Assembly (NCBI RefSeq): GCF_021130785.1
Contig: NW_025778884.1
Location: 62,001 to 126,000 of the forward strand
Source: Homalodisca vitripennis
Lineage: Eukaryota; Arthropoda; Insecta; Hemiptera; Cicadellidae
Length of the DNA: 64,000 nt
Direction: 5' to 3'
In this document: one piece after another, positions 33,614-44,930 of the stretch
How the letters are laid out: each line of letters starts with the position of its first letter
Numbering within the stretch: the stretch's first letter is position 1
Program-made: the position numbers and the translations under genes
Notes under the pieces: generated by a model
Database searches by the model: none
Told to the model about the DNA's origin: nothing
Seen by the model: only the letters and a program-made list of their open reading frames with translations

Positions 33614-35840
33614 ATGTCTAAAAAACTATCAGGTGCTCAGAGACGAAAATTAACAAAAGAGAGTGAATTAGCTCACAGTGATCTTTTAAGTAAAGTACCC
33701 AAGTTGACAAAATTCTTCACAATAGCTGAGGGCACTACCCAACAACCTACTTCATCTTTACTCGCTACTTCAAATACCCAGGACTTCGACCATGAATGTG
33801 AACAAGACCTAATTTTAACTGAGGTAGAGGAGACTGCTGAAATACTGAAGGAGGAAACCAGTGACAAGCTTAAGAAGGGAACTGTTGAAATGTTAAACTA
33901 CCAAAATAAAAATTGTTCAAATGACCCGTCAACTTGGCCTGAAAATTTAACTGTCAGAGAGAGAGAGAGAGATTAAATCATAACAAGGGGTGCTCCGTCA
34001 TTTAAAAAAAGTAATGATGACTATCCACTAAACAGTGAAAAGCGTCATTTTTCAAATGATTTTCAATATCGCCACGCAGAAAATGGCGAGAAAGTGAAAA
34101 GGCGGTGGTTAGTTTATTCTTGCTCTTCTGATGCAGTGTTCTGCTTTCCATGTCGTTTATTTGACAATAATCCACACTCAAGTTTTGGCAAAAAGCAAGG
34201 ATTCAATAATTGGAAAAAATTTCATGAGCGAGCTTCATCTCACGAAACGTCATCTGAGCATTTTAAGTTTACCCAGCAATGGATTGAAGCTGAACGTAGA
34301 ATCAACCATAATGCAGCAATTGATACTGAGCTCATGGGCCAAATACAAAAAGAAGCCGAGAGATGGCAAAACATACTAAGAAGAATTATTGCTATTATTA
34401 TTTACTTAGCAGAACACAACTTGGCTTTTCGTGGAAACTCAACGAAACTTTTTACAAAAAATAACGGAAACTTCCCTGGCCTTAACCAGTTACTAGGAGA
34501 GTTTGATCCGGTTATGATGGACCATTTAAGATGCATTGAAGAGAGAGAATATCGAGTTTAAATGTTAAGTGTCAATATTCAAAATGAGTTGATAAATTGT
34601 CTGGCAAAGGAGGTGAAAAACAATATAATCGATAAAATAAAGCTGTCACGGTACTTCTCAGTTATGTTGGATTGTACGCAAGACGTAAGTCATAAGGAAC
34701 AAACATCTCTCACCATTCGCTATGTTCACGAAGAAGAGGAGATCGATGGTGAAATTGTTATTGAAGAAAGTTTTATAGGCTACACGATTACTGAGGAGTC
34801 AACAGGGGAAGCATTGACTCAATTGTTAACAGAAGAGGTAGAGTTATGTGGTTTGGACATGAGTAACTGCCGCGGACAAGGGTACGACAATGGCGCAGAC
34901 ATGGCAGGAGCTAAAAAAGGGGTCCAATCACGAATATCCTCAGAATATCCTTTAGCTGTATTTACACCCTGCGGATGCCACAGTCTCAACTTGGTTGTTG
35001 CAGATGGAGCCAGAAATCACAAATATAACTGAAATCACTGAAGTCTACGCTATGAAATTCCTAGGAATACACCTAGATCGAGGTTTGACTTGGGATTCTC
35101 ATGTAGATCATGTTTGTTCAAAGCTATCCTCAGGCATTTATGTCTTGCGGAAACTGTCCGAATACTGCCCAACCCAGGTACTGATGACGGCATATTACGG
35201 ACTAATATACCCGCACCTCTCCTACGGAGTGGCTTTGTGGGGAGGTTGCACAAACGCAAACTTTTCCAGAATTTTCATCCTTCAAAAAAAAAGCAGTCCG
35301 AACAATTGCAAAACTGAAACGGAGAGAGTCGTGCAGACCAGCTTTCAAAAACCTGAAACTGTTGACATTTCCTTGCCTCTACATATTGGAAACCTGCATT
35401 TTTTTCAAGTCCAAATGCGAGACCATAAGAGGTAGTGACATACACCCTTATGCAACGAGAGGCAGGGACGACTACCGATCTGTGAGACATAGAACGGTAG
35501 CTCATGAACGACTGCCTTCTCAGGCAGGAGTTCGATTGGTCAACAAATTGCCAAGCTCGATTAAAAGTGCCCCAATGCTGAAGGCATTTAAGACTCGTCT
35601 AAAAACAACACTGACCACTTACGCATTTTACAGTACGGACGAGTTCATGGCACACAACTGGGAGACATAACAATTGGCTTACTGACTGGGGAAAGGGTGG
35701 AACAATTCGAATGACTGGGAGAGAGTGAACGTCAAAACTGTATGTTAGAAAGGGATTTTGATGCAAGTATGAGTGAAAAATTTTAGCTTAATTCAGTTAT
35801 TTGACGATTGCATAACATGTAATATGTTCACGCAATAAAA

Positions 35841-35873
<33 letters not shown>

Positions 35874-36372
35874 CCCTAACAGAAAGGTTGATTCAGTTTT
35901 CAAACCACAACTTGAAATACGACCTTAAACAACTCCCTCACGCAGAAGATTTGAAGGAATGTTGTGAAAATTTACAGAAACGCCTATCGTTTGGGCAAAC
36001 TTCTGACATAAGCGGAAAAGAACTTTATTAGGAACTCCTTCATGTCAAAACTATTGTGAATGAAGTAAGCCTTGCTAAGGCAACCCCATTACAAGTTTTA
36101 AAAGTGATTAAGAAGACAGACAGAAAGGACCTATACACAAACTTATGGATTGCACTTCGAATCCTTCTAACTATTCCCATATATGTTGCCAGTTGTGAAA
36201 GAAGCTTTAGTAAGCTTAAATTAATAAAAACTTCTTGCGTTCTTCAATGTCTCAGGAGAGACTGTCATCCCTTGCCATGCTGTCTATTGAAAATGAACAA
36301 TGTAAAAGGCTGAAGTTAGAAGACGTTATCAAGAAGTTTGCTAGTGCAAAGGCCAGGAAGATTTCTTTTTAA
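33614..36372 (+). pseudogene. hAT-C transposase (TTF zinc finger, DUF4371, hAT dimerisation), broken
   Basis: The N-terminus is MSKKLSGAQRRKLTKESELA (33,614). A shift near 33,960 leads into the TTF zinc finger (RWLVYSCSSDAVFCFPCRLF, 34,094 onward), then FRGNSTKLF and GNFPGLNQLLGEFDP. After a TAA at about 34,559 the DUF4371 part (34,562-35,032) reads SRYFSVMLDCTQDVSHKEQT, RGQGYDNGADMAGAKKG and [14 protein letters not shown]. The non-LTR insert follows. The C-terminus resumes at about 35,880 with the dimerisation block PIYVASCERSFSKLKLIKT and, one frame over, SSMSQERLSSLAMLSIENEQ to a TAA near 36,370. About 200-250 residues between the halves appear to be missing. Confidence 0.88.
35013..35874 (+). 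mobile_element. 5'-truncated non-LTR retrotransposon fragment inside hAT-C
   Basis: Only the C-terminal ORF2 region remains: [29 protein letters not shown], then after a one-base shift RGRDDYRSVRHRTVAHERLP and FYSTDEFM. It ends with GCAATAAAACATT followed by an ATT repeat of about 13 units (35,837-35,873). It lies between the DUF4371 and dimerisation parts of hAT-C. The same 3' family as the fragment at 8.3-8.8 kb. Confidence 0.88.
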
Positions 36373-36779
36373 AAATAAAACTATCTCTGTCAAAGGTAAA
36401 TAATAGTTATGACATTAAGATTGAAATAGTTATGCATTGCGTTTATATCTGTTACTACTATTAATAGCCCTAAAGTTCCACAAAAGTATTGTATGCCAAA
36501 GAGCCAAAGTAATAATTTCTTTATATCTATGTATATAGGTCTATTCAATATTCTATTATCTATTCTAAAACATGTTTAAATGTACATATATAATATATTT
36601 GGTATTTTGTTACACACAGAAAACTGGAGTATTTATTTACATATAACAATTTCCAAAAATTCCTTATCACCTTATCACTTGGTATGGCTGTACTGACGAA
36701 ATGTAATTTTTATGTGGGGGCCCCCAAGGCATGATTTGCCCCGGGCACATTAAATACTGGGGACGGCCCTGATGGTATG

Positions 36780-37904
36780 CATTAGATTATGTATCTGTAT
36801 TATGTATTAGATTTTTAAATCGGATTATTTAAGTGGTAGACAGAATACTATCTGCTCTTAATTTGTTAACTAAAATTATTTCCAACCATAATTATATTAT
36901 AGTTGTCCTTCAAATTATTTTATGTCAGAAGTGTTGGAAATGAAACTATAGACAAAAGACCTTATATGCAATATAACATGTTCTATTTTTATGAGATTCA
37001 GTCTTATATATAAAGAAAGTCAGTTAATTACATAGTACTAAACACTAAATTACATGTACAATTGTAAGATTATTCTTCTCAGTATTACAAAGGTCAAAGG
37101 TACCTTAAGCATGGCTAAACACAGTATGAAACCTCCACAAAAAACAAGAATCATATAAGTATATATATCCTCCATCAAATGTCTTTTCAATCTGTTCATA
37201 AATTTAAATGCATATTTAAAATAAGAAATAAAATAAATATAATTAAAATCATTAAAAGACATAGAGGTCCGACAGACTTCAGGAGTATTTTCCGTTGCTG
37301 ATACTTGTAGATAAAACCTGCCACAGAGCATATTAGGTTTTACAGGACTATCTGTAGCATATTATGTCTTTAATGAAATGTGGAAGAGAATAATTCTGTT
37401 TAATGTTTTAGATAGTGTAGTAACCTGTTATTGTTGTTGAATTTAATTACTGTATTTGACTTGTGATTGTAAAATAGTATTGGCTCTGTTTATTTGTATA
37501 TTGTTATTTAATATTGTATATTTGTATATTATTTGTAAATCATTCATGTTATTTAATTTATAAATATTGTACTAGTTGTTATTATTTGCTACAATACTGA
37601 CTTTTAAATACAGTTTTATGACCATGAAGATTAAATTAGAAACAATTGCTGGACTTTAGTAAATGATATGCACTGTGTTAACATTTATGTTTTCTTGATT
37701 CTTTTTTTACTTATAATTTTTTTGTTCTAATGTGTTAATTTGTATTTAAAACTTCTGGAAGATGTGGGTATCCCCCTAAATATTGAAGTGAAAAATATTC
37801 TTTTCTTTTCTTCTATTTAAACCAGTCATATATGGTAATCAAGTAAACAAGAATAAAGAAAACATAAATTTTAACACACTGCATAACATTTACTACAGTA
37901 TATA
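36780..37904. other. intronic stretch without a recognised gene
   Basis: AT-rich. A 93-codon minus-strand frame at 37,050-37,331 has no recognisable features. Confidence 0.5.
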
Positions 37905-37906
37905 TA

Positions 37907-39237
37907 CAGGGTGTCAATTAAGTCTGGAACCTCTTTTTTAATTTTTAAACCTCAATATAAAAAAATACCAAAGTTCACACGTGCTTACTGGTGATAGTAA
38001 CGCATACATCTGCCCAATTACCAACCGGATAATCCCTTTGGGGGACGGTCCACAAGGAGTCAGACAAAATTCTTAAATAGCAGCATAGGTCAAGTTTGGT
38101 ATCAAATTAAAGGTCTCACTTAGCAGAGTACAACGCCGCAAACCGGACTTCAAAAGGTGGATTCATTCAGTAGGTATAGTTATTTGAATTTTAAAACAAT
38201 TGAACAATATAAAATATTAGGTATTACAAGTAAACACCAATTTTAAAGTACCTGGGATCAAAGTAAGTGTTCAAAATGTTCCCCTCCCATCATCTGACAA
38301 TGTAGTAATCGAAGCCAGGAATTAATAATTATTACCAATAACACAACTACTGTTAGAATGTGAAAGTGACAGATTGAGTCATACACAGCATCCACATAAA
38401 CTTAACGTTTGGGCAGGTATTACAGGAAATCAAATTATGGGCCCATTATTTATTAATGGTACTTTAAATGGTGACTTGTATCTAGCAATGCTCCAAAATG
38501 AGATAATTCCTGCACTACAAGCTGCTCTTGGTCGTCAATTTCAAAGAATTTATTTCCAGCAAGATGGCGTCCCACCACACTTTGCTCTCCTTGTTAAAGA
38601 ATACTTGGATACAATATTCCTTCGCAGATGGATTGGAAGACGTGGAGCAGTAGAGTGGCCTGCTCGTTCCCCTGATTTATCTCCGCTGGATTTTTTTCTT
38701 TGGGGATACCTCAAAGATAAAGTTTATCGTACTAAGCCTCGAGATTTGGCGCACCTAAGAAATCTCATAGTCCAAGAAGCTCAAGATATTACTCGTGACT
38801 ACCTTCAAAATGCAATGGATGGCTTTTAAAACTGCCTAGGACATTGCCAGACGATGGGAGGGGAACATTTTGAACACTTACTTTGATTACAGGTACTTAA
38901 AAATTGGTGTTTACTTGTAATACTTAATAATTTACATTGTTCAATTGTTTTAAAATTCAAATAGCTATAACTACTGAATGAATCCACCTTTTGAAGTCCG
39001 GTTTATGGCATTGTACTCTGCTAAGTAAGACCTTTAATTTGATACCAAACTTGACCTATGCTGCTATTTAAGAATTTTGTCTGACTCCTTGTGGACCGTC
39101 CCCCATAGGGATTATCTGGTCGGTAATTGGGCAGATGTATGCGTTACTATCACCAGTAAACACGTGTGAACTTTGGTATTTTTTTATATTGTGATTTAAA
39201 AATTAAAAAAGAGGTTCCAGACTTAATTGACACCCTG
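37907..39237 (+). mobile_element. mariner-type transposon with about 390-bp terminal inverted repeats
   Basis: It starts CAGGGTGTCAATTAAGTCTG at 37,907 and ends with the reverse complement at 39,237, flanked by TA (37,905-37,906; 39,238-39,239). Inverted repeat arms extend to about 38,290 and from about 38,855, with scattered differences. The centre holds only the C-terminal part of a transposase, so the copy is internally deleted. Arm motifs are shared with the foldback element at 12.2 kb. Confidence 0.93.
38374..38829 (+). pseudogene. mariner-type transposase, N-terminally deleted, DD41D spacing
   Basis: An open frame of 151 codons. It contains LNVWAGITGNQIMGPLFING, FQQDGVPPHF (second catalytic Asp), and ARSPDLSPLDFFLWGYLKDK (third Asp). 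There are 41 residues between the Asp of QQD and the last Asp of SPLD. The HTH domains and the first catalytic Asp are missing, so the protein cannot catalyse transposition. As I recall, DD41D spacing defines a named Tc1/mariner family (VISITOR). The open state of the surviving frame suggests a recent copy. Confidence 0.85.
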
Positions 39238-39239
39238 TA

Positions 39240-39856
39240 TATATATAGGTAAAAAAGAAAACAAGACTCTTTTCTTCACTTTTAGTGCTTAGTATTTTGT
39301 CATTTTCAATGACATTATCAAACGTATATATAATAAAAATATAAAGAAAGAAATATGATTGGAAATATATTACAAACAACAGTAACACACGGTATCTAAA
39401 CAAATAAATAAATCATGTAACTTTCCCTAAACACAGAAAAAGATATAGAAGTTTGAAAAATTTAAATTAACTATGCTTTAGATTTAATGTACCTGCTGGT
39501 TTTGTTTGGAGAGCCAATATTTTGATTTGTTCATATCTTCTTAATAATATTTGATTTGTTCATATCTTCTTAATAATATTTTTTGTAATCTTTATTTTGA
39601 TAATTTTTAAATTTCCTGATACCTATTTAGAGAGAAACAATTTTTAAAGGTTTGATTGTGTTGCACAGCATGGGCAGATACGGATCTAAGTAAATTTTGA
39701 TGTCGAACATCAAACGATGATTGTTCATACTTAGCTTTAGTGATGTTGATTAGTGATGTTAATATTTCTCCAATGTAATCTTTAAGGAAATTTTTACAGT
39801 TATAATTTTATTTATATAGTACATTTTTGCTGTTACAAGTGATTTCTTCTGCAATT

Positions 39857-39894
<38 letters not shown>

Positions 39895-42056
39895 TAATGC
39901 AGCTTTTGTAACAGTTTTTCAACTGCATCATATTGCATATTCCATAGCGACATTGACATTTATTACATTGATGGTGTTTGTCTTTGAAATCTAAATTGTT
40001 GCCATTACTTTGAATAGATTTTGAAGATTTTATAAATTCTTCAAATTAGGTGGCATTTTAAAAATAATGCTAGGAGGTATATTAAAAATATTCTTTGTTT
40101 ATGGAGATTGTTCTAAAATGTTGTTGCCGGTTGTCATGATTCCATTTATTCTGTGTAATCCAGGATGATACTGAGTTATAAATATGGCATCTCTTTTCAC
40201 AATATTTTAAACTTGGTTTTGGTTTTTGGGTTTAGCCATTTCACTATTAGTCAATTTCTTAGAGTATCCTCAGTTAATTAATGAATTTGACAATAATGTT
40301 ATATAATTGTAGAAATTTTAATCCGTACTGCAGCTCTTAAAGTAAGACCTCTGGGGACAGATTCTTTACATACTGTGTATGGCAGCTCTCAGAATATATG
40401 TATATAATTATAACTGGTAAGTTTGTTGAAACTTTATACCTGGTTCTTTTTCATGTACTCATATATATATAATTTATCTTTGAATAATTGTGGTGTGTAA
40501 ACAAAGGAAAATTCAATAGTTAACTTTACCTCCATGACGCTTACAAGTTTTTCCTGATATACATTACGCTTGTGTAATTTTCCTACTGGTGCCTACCCTA
40601 CATCAGAATGGTCTACACTAGTTGGTTATAGTAAGATAGCTGATTGCAACTATCAGCTGTATGCTCTTCTTGTCTCCCTGAAGCTATAGCTCATAAGTAT
40701 AAAACTAATGTTACATTTTTATCTTCAACAGTTTTTATTTGAGGCTGATTACAAAATTGCATAAATTTCCGAGCGTAAATGCCTATAACATCTCATAGTT
40801 GTGAAATAAAATTTGTTTATGTTTTTGTTTTTAGAATATTATTTTAAGAGCTATATTAATTTAAAATAAAAATAAACTTTACTAACCAAAAATCTAGTGC
40901 GCCCCTTTAAGTAGGTCTATTCAGCCTTTTTACTTGTGAATTCAATTTAATTTAGGTAGATTTTCCATTGATTAATGATGTCAAATATACCCTTTCAGTG
41001 GAAACCATTATTGAGAATAATATGCGGGATCGCATTGCCTAGATGTGATGCTTAAAGTTCTGATATTTACTTTTATTTTTGTTATTTGTATGTTTGTTTA
41101 TTTAGATTACTTCTGGTCTCAATTAATGCAAAAGAGAAGCAATTATTTTCTGTAGTAATATGAAACTTTCAATGTATTTTTTAGAACCAATATTTAAACA
41201 AATATTTGTAAAGGGTCAAGGAAAAATGTTACCTTATCTGAATTCCTTATTATCTGCTATAAATAGTTAACTCATTGGGATGCTTCAACAGAAACATTTG
41301 TTCATACAATGATACACACCAGAAATCCTTGATAGAAGCACAAGGGGAAGCATCTTTCGGGGTAGGTAGCAAAATCGTAAGTGAGCTATCTGCACATCCA
41401 AGACATTGTCAGGATGGCTGGTGTTGATCTTTGAGTCGGGGGTTTGATTCCTTTACCTGACATTAGGGATTTGTGGTGTCTGGTGTACATGTGAGAGTCA
41501 CTGGTCCATGTGTAAAGCTTCTGGAGGGCCCACCCTAACTTACAGGTGGTTGGATTGGGTGAAAATTGATGAGATCAGTGTATTATTGTTTAAGTGTACA
41601 AGACATCTGTTTTTAATTTTTTTTTAATAAAAAAACATCCAGTTTGTGTTATTTTATGTTTTGCATATATTAAATCGTGACCTTAATAATAGATTTAAGA
41701 GTTAAAAACTATTTAAACCATAATAACACCAAACCATGAAAAACCTGTGTTACAAATAGTGTTTCAAAGTGTTAAGAACTCAATATTAGTTATAAACTAT
41801 ATGCAACTTAAAATACATGCATACTTAATTACCGTAATAAGCATTAATTTTTAGTTTGCTTGTGTACTTTGAAGTTAAAATTTGAGATGATTTAAATGAG
41901 TGCCTTTAATTAAAAACAATAGTGTATGTTTAATTTATAAATAGTTACTTTATTATTACTAGTGCTTAAGTTATTAATCTCCTTCGTGAAGTTAAGCATT
42001 CACATACTTTTTACCTATAACTCTGGATAATGTAATAATCGCCGTCTTTGTTCTAG
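39240..42056. other. intronic stretch: homopolymer, short duplication, possible SINE
   Basis: A 35-bp T run lies at 39,858-39,892. A 30-bp unit, TTTGATTTGTTCATATCTTC plus TTAATAATA, occurs twice in tandem at about 39,520-39,580. A possible tRNA-derived SINE is listed at 41,360-41,620. No gene was seen. Confidence 0.55.
41360..41620 (+). repeat. possible tRNA-derived SINE
   Basis: GGTTTGATTCC at 41,441-41,451 is close to the RNA polymerase III B-box consensus (GGTTCGANTCC). The surrounding sequence is GC-richer than its flanks, followed by a T-rich end at about 41,610-41,630. A convincing A box was not found. Weak evidence. Confidence 0.3.
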
Positions 42057-42142
42057 CTGGTGATGAAGGAGGTGATGAACAGCAAGAAGAGGAGGGACAG
42101 AAAGAAGATGAGGGAATGACAGAGGATGCTGCAAAAGAGAAG
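42057..42142 (+). CDS. host gene exon c: acidic segment with a GC donor
   Basis: Acceptor GTTCTAG. Phase 1 at the start, phase 0 at the end. It encodes AGDEGGDEQQEEEGQKEDEG and then MTEDAAKEK. The only donor that keeps frame with exon d is AAG|GCAATA, a GC-AG type intron with a good GCAA match. If the intron is not spliced, the frame runs on to a TGA after AITMNFRIFD (about 42,175), giving a short isoform. Confidence 0.72.
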
Positions 42143-42341
42143 GCAATAACTATGAATTTTAGAATTTTCGACTGAATTTCTTGCTTAATATTACGTAACT
42201 TATTAATGAGATGGATTTATTTGAGTGAATGTATTTTTATGTTGAGACAAAGTTAGTTGGCCCGGTTTATAATTACAAAAATTAAATCACTTTTGCCCCT
42301 TTCTAAGGACCATATATTATAATTACACTTTTCTTTCATAG

Positions 42342-42500
42342 GATAAGAAAAAGGAAACCAAAAAACTCTTTGATAGTAAAGGCAGTTTGCTGGAAACTGA
42401 GTCATTTGTGCGGGAAAAATTGGAAGAGTTCAAACAGAAACGGGCAGCAGTAGCAGTGCTGATCGGTGATTTGCAAGGGAAAGTTAAAGAGTACAAAGAG
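42342..42500 (+). CDS. host gene exon d: Lys/Glu-rich helical segment
   Basis: Acceptor TTTCTTTCATAG, donor GTAAGA, 159 bp, phase 0 at both ends. It encodes DKKKETKKLFDSKGSLLETE, then SFVREKLEEFKQKRAAVAVL and a GDLQGKVKEYKE end. The heptad-like hydrophobic spacing suggests a coiled coil. Intron c is only 199 bp, unlike the multi-kb introns around it. Confidence 0.85.
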
Positions 42501-43051
42501 GTAAGAATCTTTTTGAATTTATTAATTTTAAAAGTATTATATCCTGTATAATTAAAACTAATATCCTGTACCTTATTATTTAGAACTTATATGTGTTATT
42601 GTTAAATGCTTGTTTTGTAAGATAGTCATGTATATAAACATATAAATTAGGATTGTAGTAAATCTGGGCTTAACATAGTTTTGTTGTATTTCTTAGGTTG
42701 TCTTAGAGGATATTCAGGAAAAATTCAAAAGAAATTAAGAATAGATAAAACAAGATGGCAACCAGAATTGCAGATTTTGAATTTAAACTGTATCAAGAAT
42801 TTTCTGTCTGAATTACTTAGATTTTTTAAAAATATTCACTTTTTTGACTTAATGTGCCTGGATGTGACATCTTTTGACTGACTGTATTTTACCCATTGTT
42901 CCACATTTGAATTCCTGCTCTACAATTCTGCTTTAATATCTTGCTTAGAAGCTAGATGTATACATTTTATACTATATAATTTTAAATCACTATTCCTAGA
43001 AGGATGTAGCTTGTTTCAATAACACATACATTTTTATTTTTCATAAATTAG

Positions 43052-43237
43052 AAAGAAAATCCCACTGATGATGATATTGCAAATCTGAAAAAGTACCATG
43101 CAGCTTTTCTTGAGAAACTTGGCGAGTACGAAGACATGACTAGGAGCCTGGAGAGGCTGATGGGGATGGCAGATGTGCCAACTTCACAACTTGACATGAC
43201 TATGTCGGGACCTCCATTCTCAAAGCCAGCAAAACTG
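43052..43237 (+). CDS. host gene exon e: helical segment
   Basis: Acceptor CATAAATTAG, donor GTGAGG, 186 bp, phase 0 at both ends. It encodes KENPTDDDIANLKKYHAAFL, then EKLGEYEDMTRSLERLMGMA and a Pro/Ser-rich end (SQLDMTMSGPPFSKPAKL). The joined d+e product is a continuous charged helical region. A minus-strand ORF over it (43,048-43,257) is a shadow. Confidence 0.85.
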
Positions 43238-43429
43238 GTGAGGAGAAAAATAAGCACTGCATTTATATTTGACCTACATTTTCTTTTGTAAAATTTAATT
43301 ATTCAGTAGAAATATGCTACAGAAAATTGTAGAAACAATGTACATTAAAAATATGACTTGATGCACCAATAGTTTCAAAATGTATATTAAACTTTAGCTT
43401 AAAAATAGTAAAACGAAATTGTTATGAGT

Positions 43430-43444
43430 GAGAGAAACTTTATT
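43430..43444 (-). mobile_element. 3' tip of the non-LTR element split by the LTR element
   Basis: On the minus strand the flank continues TAAAATAAAGTTTCTCTCAC, an AATAAAG-type 3' end like those of the other non-LTR copies. It joins the 3' UTR at 49,418 once the LTR element and one TTACA are removed. Confidence 0.5.
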
Positions 43445-43449
43445 TTACA

Positions 43450-44747
43450 TGTAACGTGTCTATAGTAAGGTTATCTTCTATAACAAATCACAACTATTTT
43501 TGTTTAGTATAAGAGCGATTAATTGTGTTCTGAACTAATAACCCTTTATTTTAAGAATGCACAAGTTCCAATGGAATTCAATAATTAAACTCAGTATAAA
43601 TAATAATAGTAATTTTAATAAAATTTAAAATCAATAATACAGCAAACGCCAAGCTATCTTTTTTACTTAGAATTTATTCTCAATTATTTCATGTTTTTAA
43701 CCCATCAAAAGTTCACAAGTCCAGTCTTAAAACTAACAATCAATCAATCATTCAATAATTGTGTCCTTCAAGTTCTCAGTGCTAATGTTTCAACACAAAC
43801 TCAAAATAAAAATCTTCATTAAACTTCAAAATAAAATAATCTTCTTATAATATAAAATACAACAAATAATAAAATACGACTTCTTCTCAAAATAAAAATC
43901 AAACAAATTAAGATAATATTAATATTTAATTTATGAACAAAGACAATGTCCAACCAGTTAAAGTCAAAATTGTATATCAATTTCAAACTACTTATTTTCT
44001 GTAAATTTCCAATTTACAAATTATTGAATTATCTAGAATTATCCGCTTGGCTTTGAATGTTAAATTTAGGAAACTTGTTAAAATATATATAGAATCTCAG
44101 AAGATTAAATAAATTTTCTTTTGCAGTAGATTATTCCTGATTAAACCAAATTGAACAGGAAAAGATCATCAAGTAATTTTCTATTTCAATATTAAATTCT
44201 AACTTTCACAGTACCTCGCACATCTGCTGAAGACTTCTCCAAGTAACTAAAATGACTATTATAGATTAATTAATTCAAACTTGAGACTTTAAATTTTGAA
44301 AGTTAAATTTTAATCTTACAACTCAACAAAACTCAACCTCTTCTTCCCGAAAAATTCAAAACGGCAAGAGTAGGCTAAACCTTAATACGTCTACACTCTC
44401 TGAGCACACAGCAAAGAATCCCCTGAAAAACGTGGTTGAAGCCACCGGAAGGATCTAGAAGTCCCTCCCACCATTTAATCAAGCTAACATTGGCCAATCA
44501 AAATTGAGCAACACAATGTCTGAGTTGAATGGTACCTATCCAACCCAGACAATGTAACCTGTGCTCAATACCTACATACAAAAGGAAGCTATCTAGCATT
44601 CCTTGAACCCGAATTGACATAGAAATTCAGCACTGCTGGAAGGTTCACAATCTTACAATTCAATTACTATATAAGTTTACAATTCTCTTAATTAAAAATA
44701 AAAATATTCCTATAAATAATTCAATAATATAGGAAGCATCCTATATT
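43450..44747 (-). repeat. 3' LTR (1298 bp)
   Basis: Nearly identical to 48,121-49,412; differences are mainly 1-3 bp indels in A/T runs. Both are AT-rich with a GC-richer block at about 44,390-44,640 that begins CTGAGCACACAGCAAAG. Confidence 0.92.
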
Positions 44748-44760
44748 CCTCCCTACCTTC
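44748..44760 (-). promoter_or_regulatory. polypurine tract of the LTR element
   Basis: GAAGGTAGGGAGG on the minus strand, immediately upstream of the 3' LTR. It would prime plus-strand synthesis and fixes the orientation of the element. Confidence 0.6.
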
Positions 44761-44796
44761 AATGCTAGAAGCAAAGGCTTCTAGTAATAATACGGG

Positions 44797-44930
44797 CAAA
44801 CTACTAAACATCAATTAGCAAGGGGCTTTATTAATAATGAGGACAAACTACTAACATCAATTAGCAAGAGGCTTTAGCAATAATGAGGACAAAACTACTA
44901 ACATCAATTAGCAAGAGGCTTTAGACCTCA
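44797..44930. repeat. three tandem copies of a 46-47 bp unit next to the polypurine tract
   Basis: AAACTACTAACATCAATTAG recurs with starts near 44,797, 44,844 and 44,890, each followed by CAAGAGGCTTTAG.AATAATGA. The first copy is the most diverged. It lies inside the element just upstream of the 3' LTR. Confidence 0.9.

Larger units (their letters stand above)
32914..36771 (+). mobile_element. hAT-C element
   Basis: Flanked by perfect 8-bp ATGGTATG duplications at 32,906-32,913 and 36,772-36,779. Ends begin CAGGGCCGTCC on both strands. GC-rich subterminal repeats (GCCCCGGGC) lie inside each end. It starts only 44 bp after host exon b. It contains a + strand transposase pseudogene and a non-LTR insertion at about 35,013-35,874. 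Confidence 0.95.

Noticed and set aside
36056..36313. Independent host gene (CERSFSKLK motif)
   Set aside because: It is the dimerisation domain of the hAT-C transposase, within the element's TSD-bounded limits.
41441..41451. Functional tRNA gene
   Set aside because: Only a B-box-like motif is present; no cloverleaf with acceptor and anticodon stems could be drawn.
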